A stretch of 64,000 bases of DNA, taken from the NCBI RefSeq assembly GCF_030269925.1, contig NC_085116.1, positions 11,532,001 through 11,596,000 on the forward strand, written 5' to 3'. The notes under the pieces are model-generated. The model did no database searches. It saw only the letters and a program-made list of their open reading frames with translations, and had not been told where the DNA came from. Below are positions 47,916-59,404 of the stretch, piece after piece. Each line of letters starts with the position of its first letter. Position 1 is the stretch's first letter. The position numbers and the translations under genes are program-made. This stretch comes from Bombyx mori (lineage: Eukaryota; Arthropoda; Insecta; Lepidoptera; Bombycidae).

Positions 47916-47963
47916 TTATTGAGAAAAAAAAACTACAAAGTTATCAACTTTATTTTATTCACA

Positions 47964-48174
47964 ACTAGCAACCCGCCCTCGCTTCGGAAACTGTAATTTA
48001 TTATAGATTTCTCCACTATTTAATTGGTGCTATTATACATATAAACCTTCCTCTTCAATCATTCTATCTATTAAAAAAACCTCAACAAAATCCGCTGCGT
48101 AGTTTTAAAGATATAAGCATACATAGGGATATAAGAACAGAGAAAGCGACTTTGTTTTATATTAAGTAGTGATG
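47964..48174 (+). repeat. RTE-like repeat, short copy
   Basis: ACTAGCAACCCGCCCTCGCTTCG ... AAAATCCGCTGCGTAG ... GACTTTGTTTTATATTAAG. Only about 210 bp, next to the larger element at 48199. Confidence 0.65.
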
Positions 48175-48198
48175 ATTTATAAAAAATATATAATAATA

Positions 48199-49440
48199 AC
48201 TAGCTGACCCGGCAAACGTTGTGTTGCCTTAAATAAGATTTCTAGGGAAATTCTACTGTAGAAACCTCATTTAACCACATAATACCTCATTATAAACAAA
48301 AAAAAATATCCAAAAAATGAAAATAAAAAATAAATGTTTGGGGTGGACAACCCTTTTCACTTAGGGGTATGAAAAATAGATAGTAGCCGATTCTCAGACC
48401 TACTGAACATACTATTGATACACAAATAAAACCAAAAAAACATGGCTGAAAAATGTATAGTATTGTATAGCTTTCAAATTATAAATTAAGTGTATAATCT
48501 ATGATGTATAGTGAGTAAGTAAGACAGGAGACCGGCTTCGTCCTCATCCCTACTACGTGATGTTGCTGGATGAGTGGTGACACCTGGCGGGGATAGCTGA
48601 TCAATTGATAGTTGATCAGTAGTCGACCGGCGAGGGCGGGAGATCAAATTCAATTTAAAAAAAATCATAATTAAAGGAACTTGAAAAACTAAACTCTGAA
48701 TAAGAATTTATCGTACTACAATTATAAAATTTGAATGCCATCTTGCAACCTTATTGCAGATCTGTGCATAGAAAAAAAATATTAATCGGGGTTGATCATA
48801 TAAGAGTGATATCATATAAATTGAGAGTAATATGATTTTTTTTATTTTAAGTCATAACAAAATAAAATAAAAAACTTGCCAAAAAAATTAAAGTTTATAA
48901 TTAACAAATAAAAAATAGCGGTTGATCATAGAGGGATGAAAAATTGAGAGTAACATCAGATTTTTTACTTTAATTCATGACGAAATAAAAATAAAAATGA
49001 AAATCTTGGCAAAAAAATTAAAGTTTATAATTAACAAATAAAAAATAGGGGTTGATAATAGAGGGGTGAAAATTTCAGAGTAATATGAATTTTTTTATTC
49101 TACGACATGACAAAATAAAAACAAAATCGTCGCAAAAAAATTTAAAATTTTTAATTAGCAATTAAAAAATAAGGGTTGATCGTAGAGGGGTGAAAATTTA
49201 GAGTTGTATGTATTTTTGTATGCTGTATCATAAAAAAATAGAAATTAAAAATTTTGTCAAAAAAATAAAATAAAAATGTTAGGGGTGAACTACCCCTAAC
49301 ATTTAGGGGGATGAAAAATAGATGTTGGCCGATTCTCATAGATACCGGATAAGCACAAAAAATTTCATCAAAATCGGTCAAGCCGTTTCGGAGGAGTATG
49401 GCAACGAAAACTGTGACACGAGAATTTTATATATTAGATA
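48199..49440 (+). repeat. RTE-like repeat with internal tandem array and inner duplication
   Basis: Begins ACTAGCTGACCCGGCAAACG and ends GGAGGAGTATGGCAACGAAA ... TTTTATATATTAGAT. Inside, a ~70-bp block (GATGAAAAATAGATGTTGGCCG-type) occurs twice, at 48339-48412 and 49282-49350. Between them is a tandem array of about four units of ~130 bp. Confidence 0.75.
48788..49290 (+). repeat. Tandem array, about four units of ~130 bp
   Basis: Unit anchors GTTGAT(C/A)ATA occur at 48791, 48921, 49051 and 49175 (spacings 130, 130 and 124). Each is followed by GAGGGGTGAAAA, then a GAGAGTAATATG-like stretch, then AAAATAAAAA and AAAGTTTATAATTAACAAAT. Confidence 0.85.
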
Positions 49441-49860
49441 TACAAAGAAACAGCTATATGAATAATAATAATAACCGTCATCACGTAGACTATACATTAG
49501 ACACTGTATAGCCATTATACTAAGACTATACATAAATAATAAAAATCTTACGTTACGAACGTACTTTCCCAAAAACATTTACCTTATTTAAAATACGTAC
49601 AAAATTTTAAGTCGTACAATTTCGATACGATTAGATGGCTCTAAATTGACAGGTCGCACGCACGGCCCGCTCTTTCATATGGACGTCGTAAATCAGAGAC
49701 GCTTTGTGAAATTAAAACCAGGGTCGGGGCATGTATTAATTTGCGGCGCAGCGGGTGGGGTGCGGCGTCGACAGTATCCCTCTATTGTACGGCAACTACA
49801 TATGCACCTGAACTTGTGACTTGCTGAATTAAAGAGTTGTGAGATATTACAGCTCACAAT

Positions 49861-50030
49861 TTACTGGTGGCAAGGATTTTTGTGACTTACAACACCTTAG
49901 CCATTTCCACAGCGTAGTTATTCGTTCTAGCTTAAAAGATGAGCAGTCGGTATTAAACTATTCGCTTTGAGTCTTAGACCTTTGGGCTATTCGCTTCCGT
50001 AACCACTTAATATCAAACGGTTCGTGAGAC
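49861..50030 (+). repeat. Old Bm1 SINE
   Basis: TTACTGGTGGCAAGGATTTT ... TTCGTTCTAGCTTAAAAG ... CCGTAACCACTTAATATCAA. Heavily substituted. Confidence 0.6.
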
Positions 50031-50053
50031 ATCTGTCTATCTGTCTATCTATC
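50031..50053 (+). repeat. TCTG/TCTA microsatellite
   Basis: CATCTGTCTATCTGTCTATC between the old and the younger Bm1, probably grown from the old SINE tail. Confidence 0.7.
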
Positions 50054-50057
50054 ATAT

Positions 50058-50276
50058 TACTGTTGGCAGGACCTCTTGTGCGTCCGCACGGGTAGGTACC
50101 ACCACCCTGCCTATTTCTGCCGTGAAGCAGTAATGCGTTTCGGCTCGAAGGGTGCGGCAGCCGTTGTAACTATACTGAGACCTTAAAACTCATATCTCAA
50201 GGTGGGCGGCGGCATTTACATTGTAGATATCTATGGGCTCCAGTAACCACTTAACCGTGAGCTCGTCACCGCATTA
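50058..50276 (+). repeat. Younger Bm1 SINE
   Basis: TACTGTTGGCAGGACCTCTT ... CCAGTAACCACTTAACCGTG. Close to the Bm1 core but with a small deletion in the tail block. Confidence 0.9.
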
Positions 50277-51297
50277 CATTTTTCTGGCTATTTTACACAT
50301 AATTTCTTAAGTTCTACGAATTTAATTTAAAATTTGTTCAACTTAACCATTGATGTTAGGGAACAGATTGGCTGACCTCTTAGCATTGCTTATATTTATA
50401 CCTAGTAGAGGCTTAGCACTTTGTCGGCCTGCTAGTCATATCCGTTTGGTCTACTCAACAGTCACATAGAAGTAACCCTGCGCCTAAAATCGCTTTCATC
50501 ACAGGCGCTTACTATTTAACAGAAATAATTTATTAACACAACCTTACTCTTACAAGACGCTTATTTTGAAGCGGTTTTTTGCGATTTTAAAGTGCAACCG
50601 GCTTGTAAGCACGTACCGACCCTTCAAACTAGAAATCGCAGCAGTGTGACGTCATTTTTTGACACCCCCACCTTTTCGACCTGAAAATATTTAGAAATTT
50701 ATTGTTTTTTCAAGGTTACTTTGTTGCTTTGGCAAATTCAACTTACCTATTAGATACTTACCGATCCGCCCTACTCTCTGGAGTGCGTTCTGCGCTTCCG
50801 GAAATCCAAAATTTTGTCTTTTCCTGTAAAAAACTTAAAAAAAAAATTTTTTTCCTGAAAAATAAAAGATTTTTCTTCCAAAAAACCTTTAAATTCTATA
50901 CCACTGGCTAGAGCTCGGCGAGACGCTTCTTTTGAGGTATCGCACAACCCTCTAGCTGGCGCGAAATAGTATAAAAGTACACAACTAGCACAACAATAAC
51001 TTTACTATGAAACGCGACGTAGTACAATAAGAATCATACGTCTCATTATTTTTATTCAGCAATAAAATGCAGTTGTTGTTCATAGTAATTTTATTTCTAA
51101 AGTTATAGTTATCGTAAAGAGATTTGTAGTTGCCATTGACTTTATAGGAGTATTGTGATCGATGCTATCACAATAAAGACATGATTTTTTATTCCACACA
51201 TAAATACACTAACATCCGCATTTTATGAAAACGTTAGAAGCAAATTGATAAACAATAAGCAAAACTGGAGGGAAAGCAATTTTAGAACAAAAAGAAC

Positions 51298-51369
51298 CTC
51301 CCCGGCGGGGAATCGAACCCCGGTCTCCCGCGTGACAGGCCGGGATACTGACCACTATACTACCGAGGA
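51298..51369 (-). tRNA. tRNA-Asp (GTC)
   Basis: Reading the minus strand, 72 nt fold as a cloverleaf: acceptor TCCTCGG/CCGGGGA plus discriminator G, D arm with AGTATAGTGG, anticodon loop CTGTCAC (anticodon GTC) and T arm GGTTCGATTCC. A T5 run follows downstream (AAAAA at about 51289-51293 on the + strand), as expected of a pol III terminator. The anticodon stem has one G-G mismatch (G29:G41) compared with the usual CCCGC/GCGGG, while acceptor pair 7:66 is G-C where U-A is common. Functional status is therefore slightly uncertain. Confidence 0.88.
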
Positions 51370-51658
51370 TTGTAGTTAAGTGATGAAAATTATAAATCAT
51401 AATAAAAAAACTTTAATTTTTATTTTGTCATTATTGCTATAAAGAATAATGTTATTATGACCGTTCAAAGCTGATATGGATTGATTAAATACGATATATT
51501 GATAAAAAAATATTTATTCATTACGCATTTAAAACACCAAAAGAAAACAAATTTGAAGACAAAAAGACAGAAAAGTAGCAAAAAAGTCTATTTAATTTTC
51601 TATTTTATAGACTTACTGTGCTTCTGGAATTTCAATAAAAAGTTATGCAGTAAAACTC

Positions 51659-52094
51659 TTTTTTTTTATTGCTTAGATGAGTGGACGAGGTCACAGCCCA
51701 CCTGGTGTTAAGTGGTTACTGGAGCTTATGGATATCTACAACGTAAATGCGCTACACATCTTGAGATATAAGTTCTAAGATCTCAGTATAGTTACAATGG
51801 CTGCCCCACCCTTCAAACCGAAACGCATTACTGCTTTACGGCAGAAATAGGCAGGGCGGTGGTACCTACCCGTGCGGACTCACAAGAGGTCCTACCTTCG
51901 TAATTACGCATATTATAATTTTGCGGGTTTTGATTTTTACTACACGATGTTATTCCTTCACCGTGGCAGTCAATCGTGGATATTTGTTGAGTAGATATTT
52001 CATTAGAAAAATTGGTACCCCCCTTCGGGATTCGAACACCGGTGCATCGCTAGATACGAATGCACCGGATGTCTTATTCTTAAGGCCACGACGA
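51659..52094 (-). repeat. Full-length Bm1 SINE
   Basis: Minus-strand copy with the whole plan: tRNA-like head (GTCGTCGTGGCCTTAAGAAT; B box GTTCGAATCCC), the middle (CACGATTGACTGCCACGGTG), the core and the A-rich tail at 51659. Confidence 0.92.
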
Positions 52095-52103
52095 CTTATA
52101 TCG

Positions 52104-52192
52104 TGTAACAGGTTGTCCCCCTCTTCAAATGAGAACGCATTGCTGCTTTACGATAGAAACCCCTGCGGGCTTTCTAGACCCCTACCACTAGC
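52104..52192 (-). repeat. Old Bm1 fragment
   Basis: CCCCTCTTCAAATGAGAACG CATTGCTGCTTTACG ... CCCCTACCACTAGC, decayed, in the same direction as the full-length copy beside it. Confidence 0.55.
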
Positions 52193-52716
52193 ATTCTGTT
52201 GATTTCCAACCAAAACCAATTAAAAAAAAAAAACGAATAACACAAAGAATACCCTCTTATTTCCAATAATACTTGTCGCTTCAATACAGCCACGACGACA
52301 ATCACGCAGCTAAAACATCATTACAAAGACGCGGGCCCTTATTATTTTGTCAATCTTTATGTAAATATAGCAATCCAAATCTCCATACATTTAAAGTCTT
52401 AAAATTAATCCTCGAATCATACATAAACATACAGTTTTAATAAAATTGTAGTGCAAGCCATACTTTTTTTTTATCTTTTTTAATATGATTCTGTCAAAAT
52501 CTAAATTTTCTTTTACTCATGCTTTAACTTACTTAATATTCATTTTTGTAAAATCAAAATTACTTTTATAATTTAAACTCAAGTTCATCATTTTCATTTT
52601 ATTGTTTCATAGCGTTCAAATAGCATACAGTTTTAGTGTTCACGGATAGTAAAAGATTAGATTAGAAAGATAGGATTAGTAAAAGTGTATGTTAAAGTAT
52701 TCGAAATTTATACATT

Positions 52717-52936
52717 ACTAGCCTCACTCGCCCGCTTCGCTGGGCATTTAAAATTAACATTATTATTTATTGTCTTTTTTATTAGGTAGTCCAACACTCA
52801 TATAAACATTAGCCTATCCATTAGGTAAATGTATTTTCTACATGGATACCAAGTTTCAAGCCAATCGGATTCATGGTCCAGTAGTTATAACGGAACATCC
52901 GTAAAAAACCACTGTAGATTTATATATTAGTATAGA
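52717..52936 (+). repeat. RTE-like repeat
   Basis: ACTAGCCTCACTCGCCCGCT TCGCTGGGC ... AGTTTCAAGCCAATCGG ... TTATATATTAGTATAGAT. Same start and end plan as the neighbouring copies. Confidence 0.65.
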
Positions 52937-54861
52937 TACTACCGCCTAATTTTATACATGTCTACATACTATGTCTTGATATTTACCTTTCTTTTAGTAG
53001 AAGATTATTTATTAAACAGGAAAAAGTAGTTTTAATGATGTGTACGATTCGCGAAAACCGAAGAAAAAACTATATTTTTGTCCTTACTGTGTTTTAATTT
53101 GATTTTTTTTTATACTAAGCAGTGAAGCAGAATTTAAATTAAGAAACGAAAAAACTCTTTTGAAAACAGTACAGTTTTACGGTGCAATCTGATCTTTAGT
53201 ATCGTCTATTTAAAAATCAACATTACCATTATTTTAGATGCACTAACACGTGTGCAACTCGAGATAAAGAAAATATCTAATAGGTACTTTGTTTGCAGTC
53301 GTCATTGTGTTGGATAAATAGTAAACTTTGAAATTCAATTTCCAAACATCTGTACTGCAATAGTAGATTTAAGTACCTACCTAGATGCAACTATTTGCCT
53401 TATATACGTCAAAAGGTTTCTCATTCGCAATGAAACATTTAAATACTTACACGCTATATTGAATGAACGTACAAGTCGTAAAAGTTCCAGCCAATCTTCA
53501 TTCTCATTTCTCTTTAACTATTCCATACCGTCGAGGAGTCGATCGCGATTAGAACACGTAATAAAGCCTTGTGCCTATGATTAATTCCGGTCGAGCGGGT
53601 GATTCGTGCTCAATCGCCATCTGCCCTTATTAATTGCCTTGTCACCCGTAATCGTGTGTCCTTCGCTTAACTGTCCCAAGCCGGACGTGTGTACTGGCCT
53701 TACGTAACCATACGATATTGTTTTCTGTATCGCTATCGAACCTTGCTGTATAAATATTGAATACCTGGTTAGCTTTATTGCTATCATTTGTATTGTATGA
53801 TTTATTCGCACGTGAAGCTTGGAATTGATCGTTCTGCTCCTCTTAATCTTCTGATGAGATGTGGCTTGTACGAGAATATCAATTTTCGATAAAATGCAAG
53901 CTCAAGTGAATTTAGAAAAACATTCATTCAATTTTCAGATGAATGAAATTATGGTATAAAGTATATATACTCTTTAAGCCCCATTCGTTTTAATAAAAAC
54001 CAGCTGTAATTTATACAAAAAAATAATCACGTTTTGGGTCGGACGTATAGCGCATTACATATTTTATAATATATATTTTATGAAATCAACGAAAATTTCA
54101 TTTTTCATAAATTAATTTGCAAGCAAACCATGATTGTTGCATGTGAAACAAACCAACCAATCTGATAATATATTAATCAAAATTTAATCATTAATGGGGA
54201 ATTAAATAATAATCCATTGATTACGGTATACACTTTTCATTTATATGTGTCACTTTTATTAAACTTATCGCTTACGTTGTATTTTTAAATTTAATATCGG
54301 ACACCAGTGGCAATATTTTCGTTAGAGGCTAAACCCTTAATTGAAATAGATCAAATTATTGTACATAAACTCAAAAAGAATATGTGTGTGTAACAAAAAA
54401 CGGCCTTATTGCTTAGACCGATCTCTTTGTAAAACACTTTAAAACATTTTATCAGTAAATACCTACACCCTTATCTGTTCATGTATTGTCACGAAATCTT
54501 TCTGTTTTTTTTTCAATAGCCTCAAGACGTCCGATTTATTTCAATATTTTCATGTGTATCACTAACCGGTTACAATACAATTATTTTATTACTTACACCT
54601 AATACACTGACCTGGGTCGACACGATAAAAAAAATAACAAGATAAAAATATGAATTTTTATTTCAGTTTGTAATTACAGTGTGTTTTTGCAGTTTGTTAA
54701 GTATATTTACTTACTAGCGACCCGCCCTCGCTTCGCTTCGGAAACATTAAATTTTATTATTGATAACTGCGGGTGACGCCGCGGGGCAAAGCTAGTCTAA
54801 AAAAGTAGCCTAAGTTACTCCTTATATCATCAGCTACCTATTCGTGAAAGTCTCATCAAAA

Positions 54862-55323
54862 CTTTTGACTCCATACAGAAGAGGGCCGTTCGGATTGTCG
54901 ATAATCCCATTCTCACGGATCGTTTGGAGCCTCTGGGTCTGCGGAGGGACTTCGGTTCCCTCTGTATTCTGTACCGCATGTTCCATGGGGAGTGCTCTGA
55001 GGAATTGTTCGAGATGATACCGGCATCTCGTTTTTACCATCGCACCGCCCGCCACCGGAGTAGAGTTCATCCATACTACCTGGAGCCACTGCGGTCATCC
55101 ACAGTGCGTTTCCAGAGATCTTTTTTGCCACGTACCATCCGGCTATGGAATGAGCTCCCCTCCACGGTGTTTCCCGAGCGCATGTCCTTCTTCAAACGAG
55201 GCTTGTGGAGAGTATTAAGCGGTAGGCAGCGGCTTGGCTCTGCCCCTGGCATTGCTGAAGTCCATGGGCGACGGTAACCACTCACCATCAGGTGGGCCGT
55301 ATGCTCGTCTGCCTACAAGGGCA

Positions 55324-55354
<31 letters not shown>
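54862..55354 (+). mobile_element. 5'-truncated CR1/jockey-superfamily LINE
   Basis: About 490 bp with the C-terminal end of an RT ORF, the GTAGGCAGCGGCTTGG 3' tail and a ~29-bp A run. It lies inside the RTE-like repeat. The target duplication cannot be told apart from the A tail. Confidence 0.82.
54864..55277 (+). pseudogene. C-terminal RT fragment of the nested LINE
   Basis: The frame from the truncation edge reads SIQKRAVRIVDN ... DRLEPLGLRRDFGSLC ... LYRMFHGECSEELFEM ... FLPRTIRLWNELPSTVFP ... FFKRGLWRVL, the usual end of a CR1/jockey-type polymerase (thumb and C-terminal region). No internal stop, but the catalytic palm is missing. It is a young fragment, not a working gene. Confidence 0.8.
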
Positions 55355-55357
<3 letters not shown>

Positions 55358-56229
55358 GTCCAGCCGTTCCAAAGATTAGCCGGAACAAACAGACAGACAA
55401 AAATTATAAAAAATGTTATTTTGGTGTATGTACCGTATATATATTCATATGCATGTAATAAAAAGAGGCTATTTCAATATTACAAACAGACACTCCAATT
55501 TTATTTATATGTATAGATGTATTGATTAGTTAAAGTTTTTTAAATTTAAACACTACTTGAACATCGAGTAAAGTCCACAAAGGTTGATAACTCCAGGATC
55601 AGAAGCCATAAAAAACTATATTCAGGTTCGAAACTCTGCTACCTAGAAGTAGCAACAATAGTACAATAATTCCCACGTGCTCACGAACGACTTCTCCAAT
55701 GAAAGAACAAAGTTTGTACTAAATATAAAGCCACAGTAATTAGTTTATTTATTAGTGTGATTAGATATTTGCTGTTGCACACGTGAGCATGCACAGGTCG
55801 GTGATAGTTTCAACAGAATAAATAGCTCTTTATAGGTAATTTCTCATCTACTGTGCATTTTCAGAGATCCTTCTTGCCACCCTCCGTTATTGTATTTCCT
55901 GAAAGCAATGATATATATTTGTCCAATATGAAAAAAGTTCCAGAGGTAAGCCTAAGTAAAATATGTCGCCAGTATTTTTGATGCCTATTAGGAATCCTAA
56001 TCAGTCATTATCAGAGGTCATATGTTAGTCTCCCTTAGATAGCAATGGAAATAGCTCCGCTCAAATTTCGAAGCGGGCAGTGAAATTTATGCTATCACGT
56101 CTATGAACGCCAGAAACTGCTTTTTACTCGTTTCTTGAATACATCTGTCTACCTAGAAGGCTAAATAAAATTTAGTCAATAAACCAATAAATGTTCCATA
56201 GTCAACGGTCGTATTAAGGACACCGAAAA

Positions 56230-56378
56230 TAGGCAGACCATCTAAGAAGAGGTAAACCCAGAGTCCAATACTAAATATCGTGTGTGGCAGCATTTACGTT
56301 CTTGAAATCAATGGACTCTGGTTACCACGTAAGACCAGGTGGACCGAAAGCTCATCTACCCATCTAAGGTATTAAAAT
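56230..56378 (+). repeat. Decayed Bm1 SINE
   Basis: AAATAGGCAGACCATC ... GTGGCAGCATTTACGTTCTTG ... GTTACCACGTAAGACCAGGT GGACC ... CATCTAAGG. Strongly diverged. Confidence 0.5.
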
Positions 56379-57068
56379 CTTCGACCTAATCTCCAACCGA
56401 GAACCCGTATTAGTCCGATTAACTAGCCCCGGAGAAGATAAAATCACAGTAAAACAACACCCACAAAAATATGTATGATTATTCATGTGACAATTAAATT
56501 TAATAATTCAAAACTAAATGCGGATAGGTAGATCCATTTTGAATAATTACTCAGACCATAGCGGTACAATCAACAGCTAACATGCAATTAATTCAATTAA
56601 TTGCTGCTTTTGGTCCATTGGTCTTGTTACGAATGACTGGAGATTCCCAGAATTCAAACTAACATTGGTCACACAACAAAGTCACAACTGTTATTAAAAT
56701 TTACAATAATAATACAGTTGTATTTATAATTGAGAGATCCTGGTGATATTTTATGATAAAAATGTGTCTGGCCATATATCTGAAGATCTCGGCATTTTCA
56801 AGCTGTTGTAATGAATTTCCCCTGATCCCTACGTAATAATACCTCCTCTTATACATGGTTACTGGTGGCTCATGCTATTTTAAAAGCAAAACGTGTTAAT
56901 GAGCCGTATAGTGGTTAATCCAATGCGGCGATAAAACTCCGTTCTATAATCACAAGATGGACCGCTTGGCTTATTTATTTATGGACTACGTCAAACCCTT
57001 ACCATCAGATAGGCCTGTTAATATGGTAAAGTTTGTTCCTTGAAATAAATATAATTTTCTATATCCTA

Positions 57069-57350
57069 ATTGAGTCGACTATTATCAAAGGCGGCAATCT
57101 GACTTTTGGACAATGATTGGTAAATCAGAAAAACGAATTATTGACTTTGTATTCCATTGGCAGTCACAAAACTCTTCGGAACGACATCTTAGATAAATAA
57201 CAGGTTAACTATTAACCTTTATTTAATGCAGGTTTTGAACCGTATTCTTTGAAGGAGACGATTATATTCAAATAAATCTGTATTGACATATCAATAAATT
57301 TTTTTTGTCCAAATGTACAGATTGCCGCCTTTGATAATAGACGACTCAAT
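57069..57350. mobile_element. MITE with ~44-bp terminal inverted repeats
   Basis: The left end ATTGAGTCGACTATTATCAA AGGCGGCAATCTG...TTTGGACA and the right end (read inward) ATTGAGTCGTCTATTATCAA AGGCGGCAATCTG...TTTGGACA match at nearly every base over ~44 bp. TA flanks both sides (57067-57068 and 57351-57352). 282 bp with no coding frame, so a non-autonomous DNA element, most likely Tc1/mariner-like by its TA target. Confidence 0.9.
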
Positions 57351-57389
57351 TAATGCTCATAATTTTTTTTTTTATTTCTGAAAAAAAAA

Positions 57390-57482
57390 TTACGTTAGAA
57401 AAATCGGTATCAGCCCACGGGATTCGAATACCGGTACAGTCGCATATGAGTATACTCAACGTCTTATCCATTAGACCACGAT
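57390..57482 (-). repeat. SINE tRNA-like head
   Basis: Minus strand CGTGGTCTAATGGATAAGAC ... GGTATTCGAATCCCGTGGG ... CGATTTTTCTAACG, the Bm1-type head without the body. Confidence 0.6.
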
Positions 57483-58876
57483 AATTTCGAATTATGCTTT
57501 ATTATTTCCGACGATTCCTTCATACTTTCACAATCCAAAGCTGCATCTCATACGTAGAATACAATGCACAGAAAGAGTACATTTATTTATTCGACATTTC
57601 TTTTCAAATCGATTTGCAGATAATAAATTAAAAGTCACACATCAATATAATACAGATTGCTATAAAGTATTATCTTTATTGTAAAACATTCAAGCTATGA
57701 TAATCGCACTGATTTAAATTATCTAACGAACGATTTCAGTGTTTTGCGCTAAACAATCTCAAATGTGAAAATTTTCGAGTATTTTTTTAGGTTCTCTGCT
57801 ATATTTTACTTTACATAAGTTGTATACTGCACATTCACAATGCTTTTTTAATACCGGTCGGTACTTTAATCGGAAAACTCACACTTGTACACTAAGAAAT
57901 GAATGGCTTAGTTTCAGTACATCGTATTTTTTAACAACAAAATTCGACAACTATTCACTGTTTCGCTCAGAAATCGTTGTTGTAGATTTTAGAGAAAAGA
58001 CGGACTGAGTCAACAAGAATCACTGAACAGACATTTTGCCTACATATGTTTCTTGAGCGCGTAATATTTACACAGTAACACCCGCCTAGTTCGTACTCTC
58101 AATTTAATCAACGTGTAATGATTACAAAATATTATTGCAGATTTATGTGTCTTAGATTTAGTTTGATTTACTTTTAAGTTAAATCATAATGCTTGTTTAT
58201 TATTTTCTTTTTGCGCTAAAAGTAAAGTTCATGATGATATATCGTGATTACTGCGAAGTTTCCTATATTAAAACCCGTCACAATCTGCGATTCAAATCAA
58301 GTTTATCATCCGAGAAGGCAACAGAATGTACAGGGCGCTAGTCTCCAAGTTTTCCGGGCCTGTGTCACACCTGCTCCTTTCCCACAAATTGTAACCGTTT
58401 CCGAGTTGCAAGTCGTCCAACTTGGCCTTATTCTCTTCATAATTAATTCTTCATTCGAAACAACTAAGACTTGGACAGACGCGGGCCGTGAGCACTTTAA
58501 TAGTCCAAATTGTGTCGGAGACGCGCCCATTTTTAATTAGTTGAAAAGAGCTCTTCAATTTTTAATTACCGTGTTTGGAAGTTTCGCTGTTAATTAAAGC
58601 TGTAATGAAGCCGGTGCCGCGACCGCGATTGCAGCCTCTAATTTTCATATAAACTCGTTTTAAATGACAAATAGTCCCGAATTCATTAATATCAGATAAG
58701 AGAATGTAAAGAAGTTGTATTTTAATGTGTTTTAAATTTACAAATTAAAATCTACAAAGATCACAAACATTGTAGAACTATGAATTTAAATCATATGGTT
58801 ACTCAAATGAATGAAAGTGATAATTTACATTAGTTAAAATAAAACAAGATTAGAAATTCTATCTTGGCATATATGG

Positions 58877-58948
58877 GCGTTGGTGGTGTAATGGTCAGCA
58901 TAGTTGCCTTCCAAGCAATTGATCCGGGTTCGATTCCCGGCCAACGCA
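58877..58948 (+). tRNA. tRNA-Gly (TCC)
   Basis: 72 nt with a perfect acceptor stem GCGTTGG/CCAACGC plus discriminator A, a D arm (TGGTGTAATGGTCAGC), anticodon loop CTTCCAA with anticodon TCC, and T arm CCGGGTTCGATTCCCGG. A T5 terminator follows at once (CGTCTTTTTG). It matches the standard insect tRNA-Gly(UCC) closely and looks functional. It decodes GGA/GGG. Confidence 0.96.
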
Positions 58949-59283
58949 CGTCTTTTTGTTTTGAACGTAGTAAGTTAGTAGTCATTAAAAAGTTATACAT
59001 AACTTTAAATGTAGATATGCATATGGCACACCCATTGATGAGCCGCTACCTTTTCTCGTGGACATGGACAATACCAGTAACAAAACTGAACCGCTACCAC
59101 CCACTTTTATAATGTTCATTTACCATTAAGAAATATTGAAACATTAATATTATAAACTCCAAGGATTGACTGCAGCAACGACTGACTAAGGTTATGCAGG
59201 TTACATGAAGTTTTTACAATCTTAGTAGATGACCACCATTTTACTAAGATTATATTTCATCCCATATCATCTCATTTCATTTT

Positions 59284-59404
59284 GTAGGCAGCGGCTTGGC
59301 TCTGCCCCTGGCATTGCTGAAGTCCATGGGCAACGGTAACCACTCACCATCAGGTGGGCCGTATGCCCGTCTGCCTACAAGGGCAATAAAAAAAAAAAAA
59401 AAAA
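59284..59404 (+). repeat. LINE 3' tail (GTAGGCAGCGGCTTGG family)
   Basis: GTAGGCAGCGGCTTGGCTCT ... CTACAAGGGCAATAAAAAA with an A run. Nearly the same as the tail at 55.2 kb. An extreme 5' truncation. Confidence 0.88.

Larger units (their letters stand above)
54713..55518 (+). repeat. RTE-like repeat interrupted by a LINE
   Basis: Left part ACTAGCGACCCGCCCTCGC ... CATCAGCTACC ... CATCAAAA; right part ATTGGTCCAGCCGTTCC ... AACAAACAGACAGACAAAAA ... TTTATATGTATAGAT. The two halves join across the LINE insertion 54862-55354. Confidence 0.75.
55519..58876. other. Intergenic with MITE and SINE pieces
   Basis: Outside the elements listed there is AT-rich DNA and a non-repetitive, moderately GC-rich block at 58.25-58.65 kb (ending GAAGCCGGTGCCGCGACCGC). 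That block may be a conserved non-coding element. No exon signals. Confidence 0.35.
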
